From assembly GCA_030280995.1 (NCBI GenBank), contig JASXTE010000007.1, positions 18,763,501 to 18,827,500 on the forward strand: a DNA stretch of 64,000 nucleotides, written 5' to 3'. Positions 43,796 through 54,506 of the stretch are shown here, in pieces (within the stretch, counting starts at the first letter, position 1; the number at the start of each line of letters is the position of its first letter). Under the pieces are notes generated by a model, which was not told the DNA's origin, searched no databases, and saw nothing but the letters and a program-made list of their open reading frames with translations. Both the position numbers and the translations under genes were made by a program. The stretch comes from Hemileia vastatrix. Its lineage: Eukaryota; Basidiomycota; Pucciniomycetes; Pucciniales; Zaghouaniaceae.

Positions 43796-46700
43796 CAGGG
43801 GCTGATCACTCTAATGTTGTAATCTCTCCTCAGGATGAGATCCCGGATTGCAATAGGTCAGCTCACTTGGAGATAATTCAAGTGGATTCTCAATTATTTT
43901 CTGTTAATATTACTTTGGAGTGCAAATACGTTATGGACTTTTCTATATGTTTATTGGATTTACCCTATTTTTCTATTAAATTTAAAAATGGTGAAAATGG
44001 CAAAATGGGCCAAATTAGGTTGGATAAAGGTTGGAAGGGTATGTTTTATGACCTCCAGCAAGAGGGTAAACTGCGAAAAACTCATTAAAACCAAATTAAA
44101 AATCTCAGTATAAGTAAAACACAAAAAAATAATTTTTGTGAAAATGTTATTTTGGGCCTCCAGCAAGAGGTTAAACTGCAATTATCTCCTTCTATTTTGG
44201 ACCTCCAGAAAGAGGGTAAACTGCAAATATCACATCAAAATACGATAAAAAATCTCAGTATAATTAAAACTCAAAAAAATAATTTTTGTGAAAATTCAAT
44301 TCCGGTCCTCCAGCAAGAGGTTAAACTGCCGACTTTCTTTACAGGTGATTTAATGTTGGATAAGGGAAGAAAAGGTGTTGGAAAATCTGTTTATAAATTA
44401 GACGAGGGAAAGGAGAAAAGGGTAAAATTTAAAAATGAAATAAAATATTTTTCTAATTTTTCTTATTCCGATTCTGACGATGAAGAATATTCATTTGATG
44501 AAAGTTTTAATGGCGATGTTTTACCTCAAGTTTATTTAGATGTGGACGCAGCCAAATATAAGAAGGTAGCAAATAAAGTTCGACCTATTAATGAACCGCT
44601 ACCTGCTGAATTAAATCCACCTTTGAGAAGACCAAGGTTATCAAGAGATCCTTATGAAAGTCCCTTGGTAAAGAATCCGCCTGAATTTTCTGAGACGTCA
44701 AGAATCACTTTTGAGAGACTGGGTGTTGTTAATTTTGGACCTGATGGTTGGTTGTCTGGAGAAGAGAAGAAGTTGTTGTTGGATGTGATGGTCAAGCGAG
44801 AGAAGGCCATTGCTTTTGTAGAAGAGGAGAGGGGTGTGTTGAAGCATTCCTATGGGGAGCCTTACAAGATTCCTGTGGTATGTCATGAACCGTGGCAGCA
44901 GAAACCGATTCCTATTCCAGCTGCATTGAAAGAAGCTTATATCGAAGTTGTCAGAGAACGGATATGCACTGGACTGTATGAGCAATCAACGTCAAGTTAT
45001 TCTAGTCCGGTATTTTGTATCAAGAAACCAAATGGCAAGCTTAGAGTTGCTCATGATCTTAGGGAATTAAATAGGGTTACAATAAAGGATGCTGGGATAC
45101 CACCTAGTGCTGAGGAGTTTGTTGAAGCGTTTGCAGGGAGAGTGTGTTATGGTTTGGGAGATATTATGGGTGGATATGATGAGAGAGAGTTACATCCGGA
45201 CTCAAGACCTCTCACTACATTCGATACACCACTTGGACGTTTACAGTTAACAAGATTACCTCAAGGAGCAACAAATTCGGTTGCAGTTTATCAAGCTCAG
45301 ATGGCTTGGATCCTTCAAGATGAAATTCCACAATATGCTGGAATCTTTATAGATGATGGAGGAATTAAGGGACCAACAACTGACTATGATAACCAGGTGT
45401 TGGAAGAGAATCCCGGGATACGCAAATTCATTTGGGAGTTTGAAATTACTTTAGAAAGAATCTTGTTTCAAATTGAAGAGGCTGGTTTAACTATTTCAGG
45501 TTCAAAATTTTCATGTTGTGTGCCAGCCTTAGAAATATTAGGCCATGTGGTATGTAGAGAGGGTAGGATTATGTCCAAGAAGAAAGTTAACAAAATTCAG
45601 TTCTGGCCAAGACCCAAGAATATGACCAAAGTTAGAGGGTTTTTAGGCGTTTGCGTATATGTTAGAATGTTTATCAAAGACTTTTCTTCATTGGCAGCTC
45701 CATTGAGACGGTTAACAAGAAAGGATGCAGACTGGGAGTGGGATGAAGAGTGTGAGAAGGCGTTTGTGAAGTTGAAGGAGGTTGTGGGGAAGGATTTAGT
45801 CCTGCACAAGTTGGATTATGGAAAAGAAGCTGGCAGAATTTATTTAGCAGTCGATTCAAGTCAGGTTGCAGCTGGGGCGGTTTTGTCTCAGATGGATAAA
45901 GCTGGTTACATCAGGCCAGTTAGGTATGAATCTGTAGTATTTACTGAGGTCGAATCAAGATATTCTCAACCAAAATTGGAATTATGTGGTGTGGCGAAAA
46001 TACTGAAGAAACTTCAGCATATTTTGTGGGGGCAACATTTTGAGTTGCAAGTGGATGCAAAATCGTTAATCCAGATGATTAATTTCCCAAGTTTACCAAA
46101 CGCACCCATGATGAGATGGGTAGCTTTTATTCAACATTTTTTGTTCGATTTAGTTCATAAGCCTGGCAAAACTTTTACTATGCCAGATGGTTTATCAAGA
46201 AGACCACCCACTGAAGAAGATTCAGACTCAGAAGAGTTCGATGAAGATATACCTATTATCAAAGCCAGCACTAAAGGAGCTGAAGATTTTCCATACCTCC
46301 CCCATGAGGTTAAACTGGCAGGACTATTGTGTTTAGATTATGATGATGATGACCTCCACCAAGAGGATAAACTGGAAAATAGTTTTTATGTTAATAAAGG
46401 TGTTGGAAAAGGTGTAGATAAATTCGGCAGAGAGGAGGTAGAAGAAGATGTAGTGTATGTAGAGGAAGATGGATTGGTAGTGTGGGATAGTAGTAAATTA
46501 AGGAATGGTGTATATGTTGGAGAATTAGAGAATTTAAATAAAAGGGTGGATAAAGAGAAAGAGGTATTTTCAAATACGGTTTTCGAAGGATCCAAATGTT
46601 CAGAAGAAAAAAGTCGACATAGCTCGATTAAAAATTTATTTAGGGGTCAACGATTATTGGCTCATTCATGTGCAGGTGATATTGGTGATAGAGAAGTCCC

Positions 46701-48009
46701 TATTGATGTTATATTAATCGATTTTCAAGATGAAGTCTGGGGTCAGACTGGTTTTTATTTTTTGTTAGTCAAATATTTGTTGACTTTAGAAAGGCCAGAA
46801 GATTGTGAAGACGATGAATGGGTGGCTATCAAGAGGAAGTCATCTACGTTTTACCTATCTGGTCGACGTTTAATGAGGAGGAGGTATCCAAATCCTCAAG
46901 TAGTTATAACTCAACAGAAGGGGCAAGAATTAGTTTTGAAATCACTGCATGAAGATCTCATGCATAGAGGCGTTGGAGAAACGTTTAGAAGAATTTCTGA
47001 TCGATTTTGGTGGCCTGGAATGAAGATGGCTGTTAAACAGTGGGTTCAGTCATGCGAAGAATGTCAAAGACAAAGTTATTTAAGGCCAAAAGAACCTGGA
47101 CGCGCGACCGGTGAATATACGCTCTTTGGAAGAGTTAGTTTAGATGCCGTTCATATAAAAGAGGGACGGTATAAATATTTAATTGTGGCCAGAGATGATT
47201 TATCTGGTTGGGTAGAGGCAGCGCCTCTTATTAATTTAACTGCCAAAAATGTGGCAGAATTTTTTTTGAATAATTGGGTATATAGGTATGGGGTGATGAA
47301 GTTGGTAACGGTAGATGGAGGTCCTGAATTTGGGACAGAGTTTAAAGAGGCCGTATTGAAAGTTGGATCAAAGGTTAGGGTAGCAACCCCATATTATCCT
47401 GAAGCTGAAGGCATGGTTGAAAGAGGGCATCAAGTTATTAAGGATGCTTTAGTTAAAATGTGTGGGACAAGTGCCGAAAAGTGGAGGCACTATTTACCTT
47501 TAGTTTTATTTGCTGATCGAATCACTGCCAAAAGGACGACCAGATTTTCACCTTATGAACTTGTTTTTGGACAGAAAGCAGTTTTACCGGTTGATTTAGA
47601 AGCTGAATCATATCTTGGAGTTGACTGGGACACGGTCAAAGCTACTGAAGAATTATTGTGTGCAAGAATGATGCAGCTAGAAAAGAAAGAAGAATATTTA
47701 GAAAAGGCATATTCGTGGATGATGAAGATCCGAAATCAATCAGTTAGATATTGGGATGGGCGGTTGGCACATCAATTAAGGAAACCTTTGAACCCAGGAG
47801 ATATGGTCCTGGTGTATAATAGGAGTTTGGAAAGTCAGTGGGGAAAGATGTTTGCAGATAGGTGGAATGGACCGTATAAAATCAAGGAGCAAGTTTCCGG
47901 CGGTTCATATGTGCTAGAAGAGTTGGATGGAGTAGTATTGAAGAAGAGGGTAGCGGCCAATCAAGTGAAACGGTTCTATCCTAGAGGCACCAGGAGTGCC
48001 AAAGTCTAA
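43753..48009 (+). CDS. Element B Pol (RT, RNase H, integrase), one in-frame stop
   Basis: The frame runs from the gag overlap with a single TAA at 44086-44088; the open part 44152-48009 has 1285 codons. Near the start are repeats LQQEVKL/LQKEGKL coded by the hairpin motif. RT: GKLRVAHDLRELNRVTIKDA (~296), CYGLGDIMGGYDERELH, active site GIFIDDGGIKG (~399, F-I-D-D). RNase H: LAVDSSQVAAGAVLSQ (~566), ELCGVAKILKKL, MPDGLSRRPP. Integrase: HEDLMHRGVGETFRR and CEECQRQ (HHCC), core D in SLDAVHIKEG (~997), D in TVDGGPEFGTEF (~1055), E in EGMVERGHQ (~1089), then GDMVLVYNRSLESQWGKMF. No chromodomain. Only the TAA and the missing direct fusion to gag count against function; readthrough or frameshifting could bypass them. 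Confidence 0.88.
44050..44329 (+). repeat. Four hairpin-TAAACTGC motifs at the gag-pol joint
   Basis: CCTC-CAGCAA-GAGG (44052, 44158, 44307) and CCTC-CAGAAA-GAGG (44202), each followed by GTAAACTGC or TTAAACTGC. The intervening ~115 bp (AATCTCAGTATAA, AAAAAAATAATTTTTGTGAA) is also repeated. Two more copies occur within pol at 46295-46319 (CCTC-CCCCAT-GAGG) and 46351-46375 (CCTC-CACCAA-GAGG). Confidence 0.85.
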
Positions 48010-48129
48010 CTCCGAAATGAGGATAAACTACAATTTTAATGACTTTTATTAAATTTATTCCTCCGCAATGAAGATAAACTATGATATCGACAATATTTTA
48101 TGACGACCTCCGCAACGAGGATAAACTAT
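48008..48129 (+). repeat. Three hairpin-ATAAACTA motifs after the pol stop
   Basis: CTC-CGAAAT-GAG, CCTC-CGCAAT-GAAG and CCTC-CGCAAC-GAGG, each followed by ATAAACTA. They start at the stop codon and lie outside any ORF. Confidence 0.85.
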
Positions 48130-49032
48130 CTTCTTTTTTTATCAAAATACTTTACTATCGTTACACTGTATATGGTCAACGAAACTGTGATGAAACATAA
48201 CGAAATGCGAGAAAACCTTCATTGAAAATTTTCAAAATTAAAAATTCTTAAAATATGGGTGAAGATAGTGTTGGAAATTTTTAAAAATTTATTGGAAGAA
48301 GTGTTCACAGGGGAACCTTCTTAATTTAATATTGGCAAGTGTGGGGGTAATTGATGGGCTGGCTGCTCTATACACAATTACCCCATAATGTTCGTTTCCA
48401 AAATTTTCCCTGTTTCTAGTTGAATCCTGGCTTTGTCTTTTAATTTTAGGAAGTCCACTAAGACTATAAATTGGAACGAATCAAGAGACACCGCTCTCAA
48501 CGCCGGATTCAAGATTCTTTTTATTTTATTTTGTTTTTGATTTTTTATGTTAGATTGTGATTTCTTTTCTTTAATATATATTATGAATTATTGTAAAGGT
48601 GATGCTCACTGGTGGTCTCTAATCATTTTTATAAATTGGAGGGAGCCCACCCAGTGATCATCATTATAAAAATTATCTTCTAAAAACTTTCATTTATTTT
48701 CTTTTCTTTCAATTTCTCAAAATTGTGTAACCACATCAAGTTGCACTTGGATGTGGGTATGATGTCGAGGGTACGGCTCATCAAATGGCCGGGGGACATC
48801 TTTTAAAATTTTTTTTAGTACTTTTTTTATCTTTCTTTTCACATTCATTTATCTTTCTTTAAAATTAAATTTTAACTTTTATTTCAAAACTATCTTTTCT
48901 AAAATCTTTTATTTTAAATTTAAAAAAAAAAATAAAATAAAATAAAATTAAAAAAAAAATAAAATAAAAAAAAAAAAAAGAAAAGAAAAAAAAAATAAAA
49001 TAAAAATAAAATAAAAAAAAAATAAAAAAAAA

Positions 49033-49065
<33 letters not shown>

Positions 49066-49235
49066 AAAAATTAAAATTAAATTTAAAATTTATTAATTAA
49101 ATCAAAATCATTATTATATTTCTTAGTTTTATTTTTTTTAGTTTTCATTCTTTTTAGTTTTATTCATTTAGTTTAGACAGGAAACAGGGTCTAGGAGAAC
49201 TCAATACCAATGGGATTTTACTTCAACATATCTGT
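48130..49235 (+). other. Element B 3' non-coding region with A-rich tract
   Basis: No gene recognised. 48920-49080 is an almost pure A/T tract of A-runs separated by single T or G, including a (TAA)n microsatellite at about 49036-49056. Confidence 0.6.
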
Positions 49236-50244
49236 TAGTCCTCCAAGACTTTAAACTGGCTACTGTTCAAGACGTTCTTTAAAGTTTTTTTATATACGTA
49301 TTTTGGATCTGTTAGTCCTCCAAGACTTTAAACTGGCTACTGTTCAAAACATTCTTTAAGGTCTTTTTTATACGAATTTTGGAGCTGTTAGTCCTCCAAG
49401 ACTTTAAACTGGCTACTTTTCAAGACGTTCTTTAAGGCTTTTTTTTATACGTATTTTGGATCTGTTAGTCCTCCAAGACTTTAAACTGGCTACTGTTCAA
49501 GACGTTCTTTAAGGTTTTTTATACGAATTTTGGATCTGTTAGTCCTCCAAGACTTTAAACTGGCTACTGTTCAAGACGTTCTTTAAGGTTTTTTTTTATA
49601 AGTATTTTGGATCTGTTAGTCCTCCAAGACTTTAAACTGGCTAATTTTCAAGACTGTCATTAAAGATTTTATATTGGAGCTGTTAGTCCTTCAAGACTTT
49701 AAACTGAATTTCAAGGATAATCAAGATTTTATTGATATTTTTGGAGACGTATTTCTTTTATATAAATCAAATGTTAGGTCCACCAAGACCTTAAACTGGA
49801 CTATTATCAAGTGTTGGGTCCACCATGACCTTAAACTGGATTTCTTTTCGATTAAATGTTTGGTCCACCATGACTTTAAACTGGTAGTTCATTCATTGTT
49901 TAGTCCACTATGACTTTAAACTGGAAAATTAATATCTGCAGGATAATTCAACATTCATTGGACCACTATGGCCTTATACTGGATTACTTGTCAATCAAAT
50001 GTTTGGTCCACTATGACATTAAACTGGATTATCAAATTTATTCAATCTTTGGTCAAGCCTAGGCCTTATTTAGGAATATTTCAAGTTATTTATGCAACTA
50101 AACGATCTTTGGTCCACCAAGACCATAAACTGGCAATCGATTATATGTTTGGTCCACCAAGACTTTAAACTGGAATGTCAATCTTGTTTGGATAACTCAA
50201 TTCAATCTTTTAATTTATCACTGTCCACTAAGACTCTAAACTGG
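49236..50244 (+). repeat. Array of about 17 hairpin-TAAACTGG motifs
   Basis: The first six copies (49236, 49313, 49389, 49466, 49540, 49617) sit in units of 74-77 bp: AGTC-CTCCAA-GACT then TTAAACTGG. Then spacing becomes irregular and the stem changes: GGTC-CACCAA-GACC (49776, 50111), GGTC-CACCAT-GACC (49816), AGTC-CACTAT-GACT (49901), GGTC-CACCAA-GACT with a G-U pair (50151) and others. TTAAACTGG stays almost constant. Open frames across the array are not coding: frame is not kept between units. Confidence 0.88.
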
Positions 50245-50834
50245 TTATTCAATTATTTCTGGAATTGGGTGCTGATAAGCTTTAGGAGGTTAAAATTTTA
50301 GGTGGTGATGATGCTATGGAAAGCATAATGGTTAATTAGGTGAAATTTGTGGCGCTTTAACATGGTCTAAAGTTAAAATTATTATTGGAAGCCTGGCAAA
50401 AGTATTTTATGGGTTTTCTGTATAGCAAAGTTTGAAAATTGTGATGAAAGAATCAGAAGTTAGGATGGTAGTTGGATTTTAGGGAATGATTTTTTTTAGT
50501 GCCTCATAGTTAGGCCATTTTTTTTTGGTGTGAAGCTTGGAGGACCTTATGGCGAGATTGGAATCATAGAATTCGGCTCAGTGGGGGGCCCTATGAGGTT
50601 GGAATCAGGAGTATTCGGCTCATAGGAAGATCCACTCTCTCAATGCTGTGACAAGAAGGAAGACTGGTATATGGGAGTCTGAAGGGATTCAAACCTTGCT
50701 CTCAGTAGTGGAATCATCACAAGATTTATATTATTTTATTTTATGTTATATCAAGCCAGAGAAGAAAGAAAACATCATTTATGTTGAAAGTTTAAGAAGA
50801 CCAAGCAAAAACAAAATTTTATCAAGTTATACTG
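50245..50834. other. Spacer between hairpin array and antisense gene of B
   Basis: No domain seen. A pair of related segments occurs near 50545-50630 (GGAATCATAGAATTCGGCTC / GGAATCAGGAGTATTCGGCTC). Possible 3' untranslated region of the antisense gene. Confidence 0.45.
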
Positions 50835-51527
50835 TTAGAAAAGATAATTTCTTTGAAATTTTTCAACATCATTATCAAAGCTTTGCATTAAAATTCTTCT
50901 TTTCATGAGGTCTTCATGGTTATTAGCTGGAGTTTCTTGAAAATAGGCCAGCATTTTTTGTTTCAACTCATTAGTAAAGTCAAGAAAAAGATAGCGATGA
51001 AAATTTGGGTAATGATTGATAAAGTCCGTCTTCACTCTACCAACATCATCAGTGTTGGTTATTTCGACAGCTAGAAGTTCAAATATGTTATTAAGTCATA
51101 GGTTTAGTCAATTTTGATTAAAAGTTTTTTTTAGTAAGATAAATAGGGTCTTACATTTAGAGCCAGGAAACATAGTCTCAGCAAAGTTAGTTGGGGGTAC
51201 TGGCGTTATAGGATTAGGATCTTGTGAAGGCAAAATTAGGCCGGGATCCTTTGATGAAGATTGAACTCTTGAAGCTGTTTTTGATCTTATTTGTTTTAAG
51301 AAGACAGGAATTTTGGATCGCTTTTTAGAAGTTGAGGGATCAGGGAGAGCTGCTGGTCCTAAATATACGTTTGTTTTAGAAGGAACTATTGGCCGGTTGC
51401 ATTTGACTTTTTTCACACGGCATAAGTCGCAAGCTGTTCTGCCAGGAAGATAAGGGTTGGACATTAAACAAGGTACCTGGTATCGAGTGCAGAGTTCACA
51501 TGGAGCGACAAGTTCTTTGGAAGACAT
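50835..51527 (-). CDS. Antisense Zn2Cys6-like protein of element B, two exons
   Basis: Exon 1 is 51527-51155, intron 51154-51071 (84 bp, GTAAGA..TTCTAG, with TGACTAA-like branch sequence), exon 2 51070-50835; joined length 202 codons. Residues about 10-38 hold CELCTRYQVPC and CDLCRVKKVKC, i.e. C-x2-C-x6-C-x12-C-x2-C-x6-C, exactly the fungal Zn2Cys6 (GAL4-type) pattern, followed by a basic, Ser-rich stretch. The C-terminal exon (DFINHYPNFHRYLFLDFTNE) has no recognised family. It lies on the strand opposite gag-pol, starting 124 bp from the 3' LTR, so an antisense promoter in that LTR is likely. Splice phase and frame fit exactly, supporting a real gene. Known Zn2Cys6 proteins bind DNA; a role in the element's regulation or targeting is inference. 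Confidence 0.72.
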
Positions 51528-51640
51528 ATTGAAGAAGATGAATTTTATAGTTGATTAAAGAAGATGGTGGTTGAAGGTTAAAGATGAATATTGTGTTCGA
51601 CCACTTATGCAAAGTTTTAAGAATGGGGACATTCTCGATT

Positions 51641-51650
51641 GGAGGGAGGA
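51641..51650 (+). promoter_or_regulatory. Element B polypurine tract
   Basis: GGAGGGAGGA directly before the 3' LTR. Confidence 0.85.
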
Positions 51651-52762
51651 TGTGGTAGCCTAAAGTTTAGTACGGCACCTAAATATGTAAATGGAGTTAT
51701 TACGGCGGGCAATATTGGCGTTATTATTTTTTATAAAAGGGTTTTATTTAATTTATTGGAGTTTAAAATATGAAGAAATTGGTCACGAGCGAATGCCTAC
51801 ACAAATACAATTTATTTTACGGAGAAAACTTATTTTTACGGTCTGAAAATTTATAAGTATCAAGTCGAGTTACTCAAGAACCTTGGGAAATTTTCCCAGA
51901 ATTTTTACTATTTTTTTTAAATTTTTAAATGAATTTTAAAGTTTTATAGAAATATTTACGTTTTCAAAAATTACTTAACTTTGATGAATTTTCACGGGGT
52001 AATTAGAGCTGCGCAGACTACGAAAATTAGTTTGGTATGTAAAAGGGAAGTAGCTCTATTATGTGTAAATTTTTATAGATTTTTTATTATAGTTTTAAGG
52101 TTCTAATTGAGTCCGGAAGTCCGGACGGACTCCGTACGGACTCCGTTCCGGCTCCGTACGGGCTCCGGATTGACTCTGGAAGAGCTCTGGAGGGGAAAAC
52201 TTAGGCACGTGACTAGGAATACTTAAGCGCTTCTCAAACTCGAAATTGAGAAGGGGGGACACATCATACATCTTAATCTTTAACCACCACAGTCTCATTT
52301 TTTTATTACTCAACAAATTAAAATAACTTGTAATACCCTTATAACATTTATTATTTATACATAACATTTTAGAAATACAATTTAACAGTTTAAATAACAC
52401 TTCATTTAGGGTATCTTTAGAAAGGTCTTCATCGCTGGGACTTGATTATTGCTGTCTCATAAAAATTCAAATTATTATAAAAACATAAAAGTCAATCTTT
52501 ACAGATCTTTCACTGGTACACCTTAATTGTTGTTATCAGTATTTCTTTTATCAACAGCCACTTTCTTTAAATCTCAATAAGCGATAAATATTTTAGAGTT
52601 TCATTATTTTTATCAATCAGATCTAAGTAGATTGGTTAGCTTAGTGATTTAGAATTCCCATTTTGTTATTTTTATTGGAAGGACGGGGTTTTCAGCTAAA
52701 TCCACATATCTCCTCCGGATTCTGCTTACAGCAAGGCGACTGTAAGAGTTTACCTTACCATA
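51651..52762 (+). repeat. Element B 3' LTR
   Basis: Nearly identical to 39855-41009; the ACTCCG-type array at about 52111-52170 is shorter. Confidence 0.9.
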
Positions 52763-52766
52763 GCGT

Positions 52767-53513
52767 GCGATGCGTTGACGAAGAACGCAGAGATCGAACA
52801 ACGGTTTACCAAGACCAAGTTTTGGGTGATCCCTAAAACAAAAGAGGTGGTTGAAGACATTTGGGATGTCTCGGTTGGAGATGATCAATCGGTGGGGGAG
52901 AATGATAAGGAGCTCAACAATGAGATCACAACCTGGGTAACCCAGGCCACAAGTTCGAAACGGGGTGTCGGAGAAGAGGTCAACGAATTGGTGGAGGAAG
53001 ATGAAGATGAAGTCCCTGTTCCAGGGCGGGCACCCAAGAAACGACGGGTGGTCATTGAAGATGACAAGGAGGAAATTGAAGCAGAGGTAGAGGTGGCACC
53101 AAGGTTATTCTTAGAACCTGACCCCATCTTCGAGGTAAGCTTTTAGTTGTTGTTTTTTAAGGATGAGGTTACTGATGAGTTTTGTTTAGACATCGAATAC
53201 CATTGAAGACCCGATCGGGGAGCCTGCGTCGCTTTTACCAACTGAGGCGAACCCTCCGGTCACGGGTGGAAACAAAGAACCTGAAGACACACTGGACCAG
53301 GTGTGGTTGAAGAAACCTCGTCAGGGTCAACGAGTAAGGTTTGCAGAAGAGTTGTGTGGGGAGGTCGACACAATTATCAACACTGCTTCCTTCGACGTGG
53401 CAGAGGAACTCTTGGAGATTGGAGAGGTGGTTCCGGTAGGAGAGGAGGAGGTATTTGAGAAATGCAGGAAGGAGATAAGGGTAGTTTTGGAGAAGATGAA
53501 AAGATTGGTTTGA
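52767..53513 (+). pseudogene. Antisense Zn2Cys6-like gene of C, second part
   Basis: Exon sequence 52767-53134 continues the frame broken by B (C-D-A-L-T-K then EQRFTKTKFWVIPKTKEVVE). It is strongly acidic (ELVEEDEDEVPVPGRAPKKR has an acidic patch and a basic cluster that could be a nuclear signal). A 55-bp intron (GTAAGC..TTTAG, 53135-53189) joins in phase to exon 2 (53190-53513), which ends KMKRLV-stop. Apart from B the gene looks undamaged, so it may have been functional until B landed. The acidic composition would suit an activation or interaction region (inference). Confidence 0.65.
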
Positions 53514-54506
53514 GAAAAATTAAAAGAGAAAAATTTGAAATGAAAAGGAGAGATGTAAAGAAGTAGAAAAGTAGAATTGTATTTTAGTTTTATTTTATTT
53601 TATTTTATTTTTATTTTTATTTTTTTTTATTATTGTAGGTGAATATTATTATTTTTATAAGATTTGGGAGAGAGAGAAAAAAAAGAAGTTTTAAATAAAA
53701 TTTTGCTTTAGAATTTGAAAGAAGAAATTTAAATAAGAAAGAAAGAAGTTATTTAATTGAAGGAAGTTTTAAGTTTTTAAAAGAAAAATTTATGTAAGAA
53801 AAGAGAGAGGAAAAAAAAACAGTTGGTGATTGAGATGAGTTTGTTGAATTTAGAATTTAATGAAAGAAGAATTTGTTTTTTGCAAAAAGTTTTTGATTGA
53901 TTTTTTTAGGAAATTTTAGTTGAAAAGAGAGGAAGAAGAAAGAAAAGAAAAAAAACAGAATTTAGAATTTAAAGAGAATTTAAAAAGAAGAATCATTTGT
54001 TCGAAGAAATTTTTATAGGGAGATTTAGAGGTTGAAGTTAAGTTTGAGGAAATGGTCGTGTCGTACAAGATTTGATGATTCAAAGGAAAGAAAGTTTTAA
54101 AGCGAGAATAAATTTTTAGGAAAGAAAATTTTACAGAGAATTTTAAATTTAAGAAAAGAATGTATTTAGAGAATTGAAAAAGAAAAAGAGAAAGAAAATA
54201 TTTAGAGAGATTTAAGAGTTTTTTATTTTACTTTATTATTTATGTTTTTTCTATTTATTTTATTTTATTTTATTTTATTTTATTATTTATATTTATTCTA
54301 TTTATTTTATTTTTATTTTATTTTATTTAATTTCAATTTTGATTTTATTTTTAGTTGATTTTGGAGAAAATTTTATAGAAGGAAAAGAAAGAAAAAGAAG
54401 AGAAAAAAAAAGAAAACAAGGCTAAGAAATTTAAGAGGTGTTTTAGATTTTTTACGAGAAAAAGAAAGAAAGAAAAAGAACAAGAAAATTTAAAATAAAA
54501 GAAATT
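53514..54506. other. Purine-rich non-coding stretch of element C
   Basis: Long runs of GAAAGAAAAAG type alternate with TTTTATTTTA tracts (53585-53635, 54220-54340). No ORF or domain. It separates the convergent ends of C pol (minus) and the antisense gene (plus). Confidence 0.6.

Larger units (their letters stand above)
39855..52762 (+). mobile_element. Element B: young 12.9-kb Ty3/gypsy retrotransposon inserted in C
   Basis: LTRs 39855-41009 (1155 bp) and 51651-52762 (1112 bp) begin TGTGGTAGCC and end TTACCATA. TSD GCGT (39851-39854, 52763-52766). A PBS follows the 5' LTR and a polypurine tract precedes the 3' LTR. It carries gag-pro (869 codons), pol (one internal stop), dispersed hairpin motifs, a 2.8-kb non-coding region and an apparently intact antisense two-exon gene. 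LTRs differ at about ten single sites plus the length of one short-repeat array, the youngest datable retrotransposon here. Confidence 0.92.

Noticed and set aside
48100..48180. Hammerhead-ribozyme-like possibility for the hairpin motifs
   Set aside because: The conserved CUGAUGA and GAAA core boxes are not present in the expected arrangement.
49236..49640. Regular ~76-bp repeats resembling a CRISPR array
   Set aside because: The whole unit, not only a short repeat, is conserved, spacing becomes irregular, copies occur elsewhere in the element, and the genome is eukaryotic.
49674..50301. Plus-strand ORFs across the hairpin array
   Set aside because: The repeated motif appears in all frames and the frame changes from unit to unit; the ORFs are by-products of the repeats.
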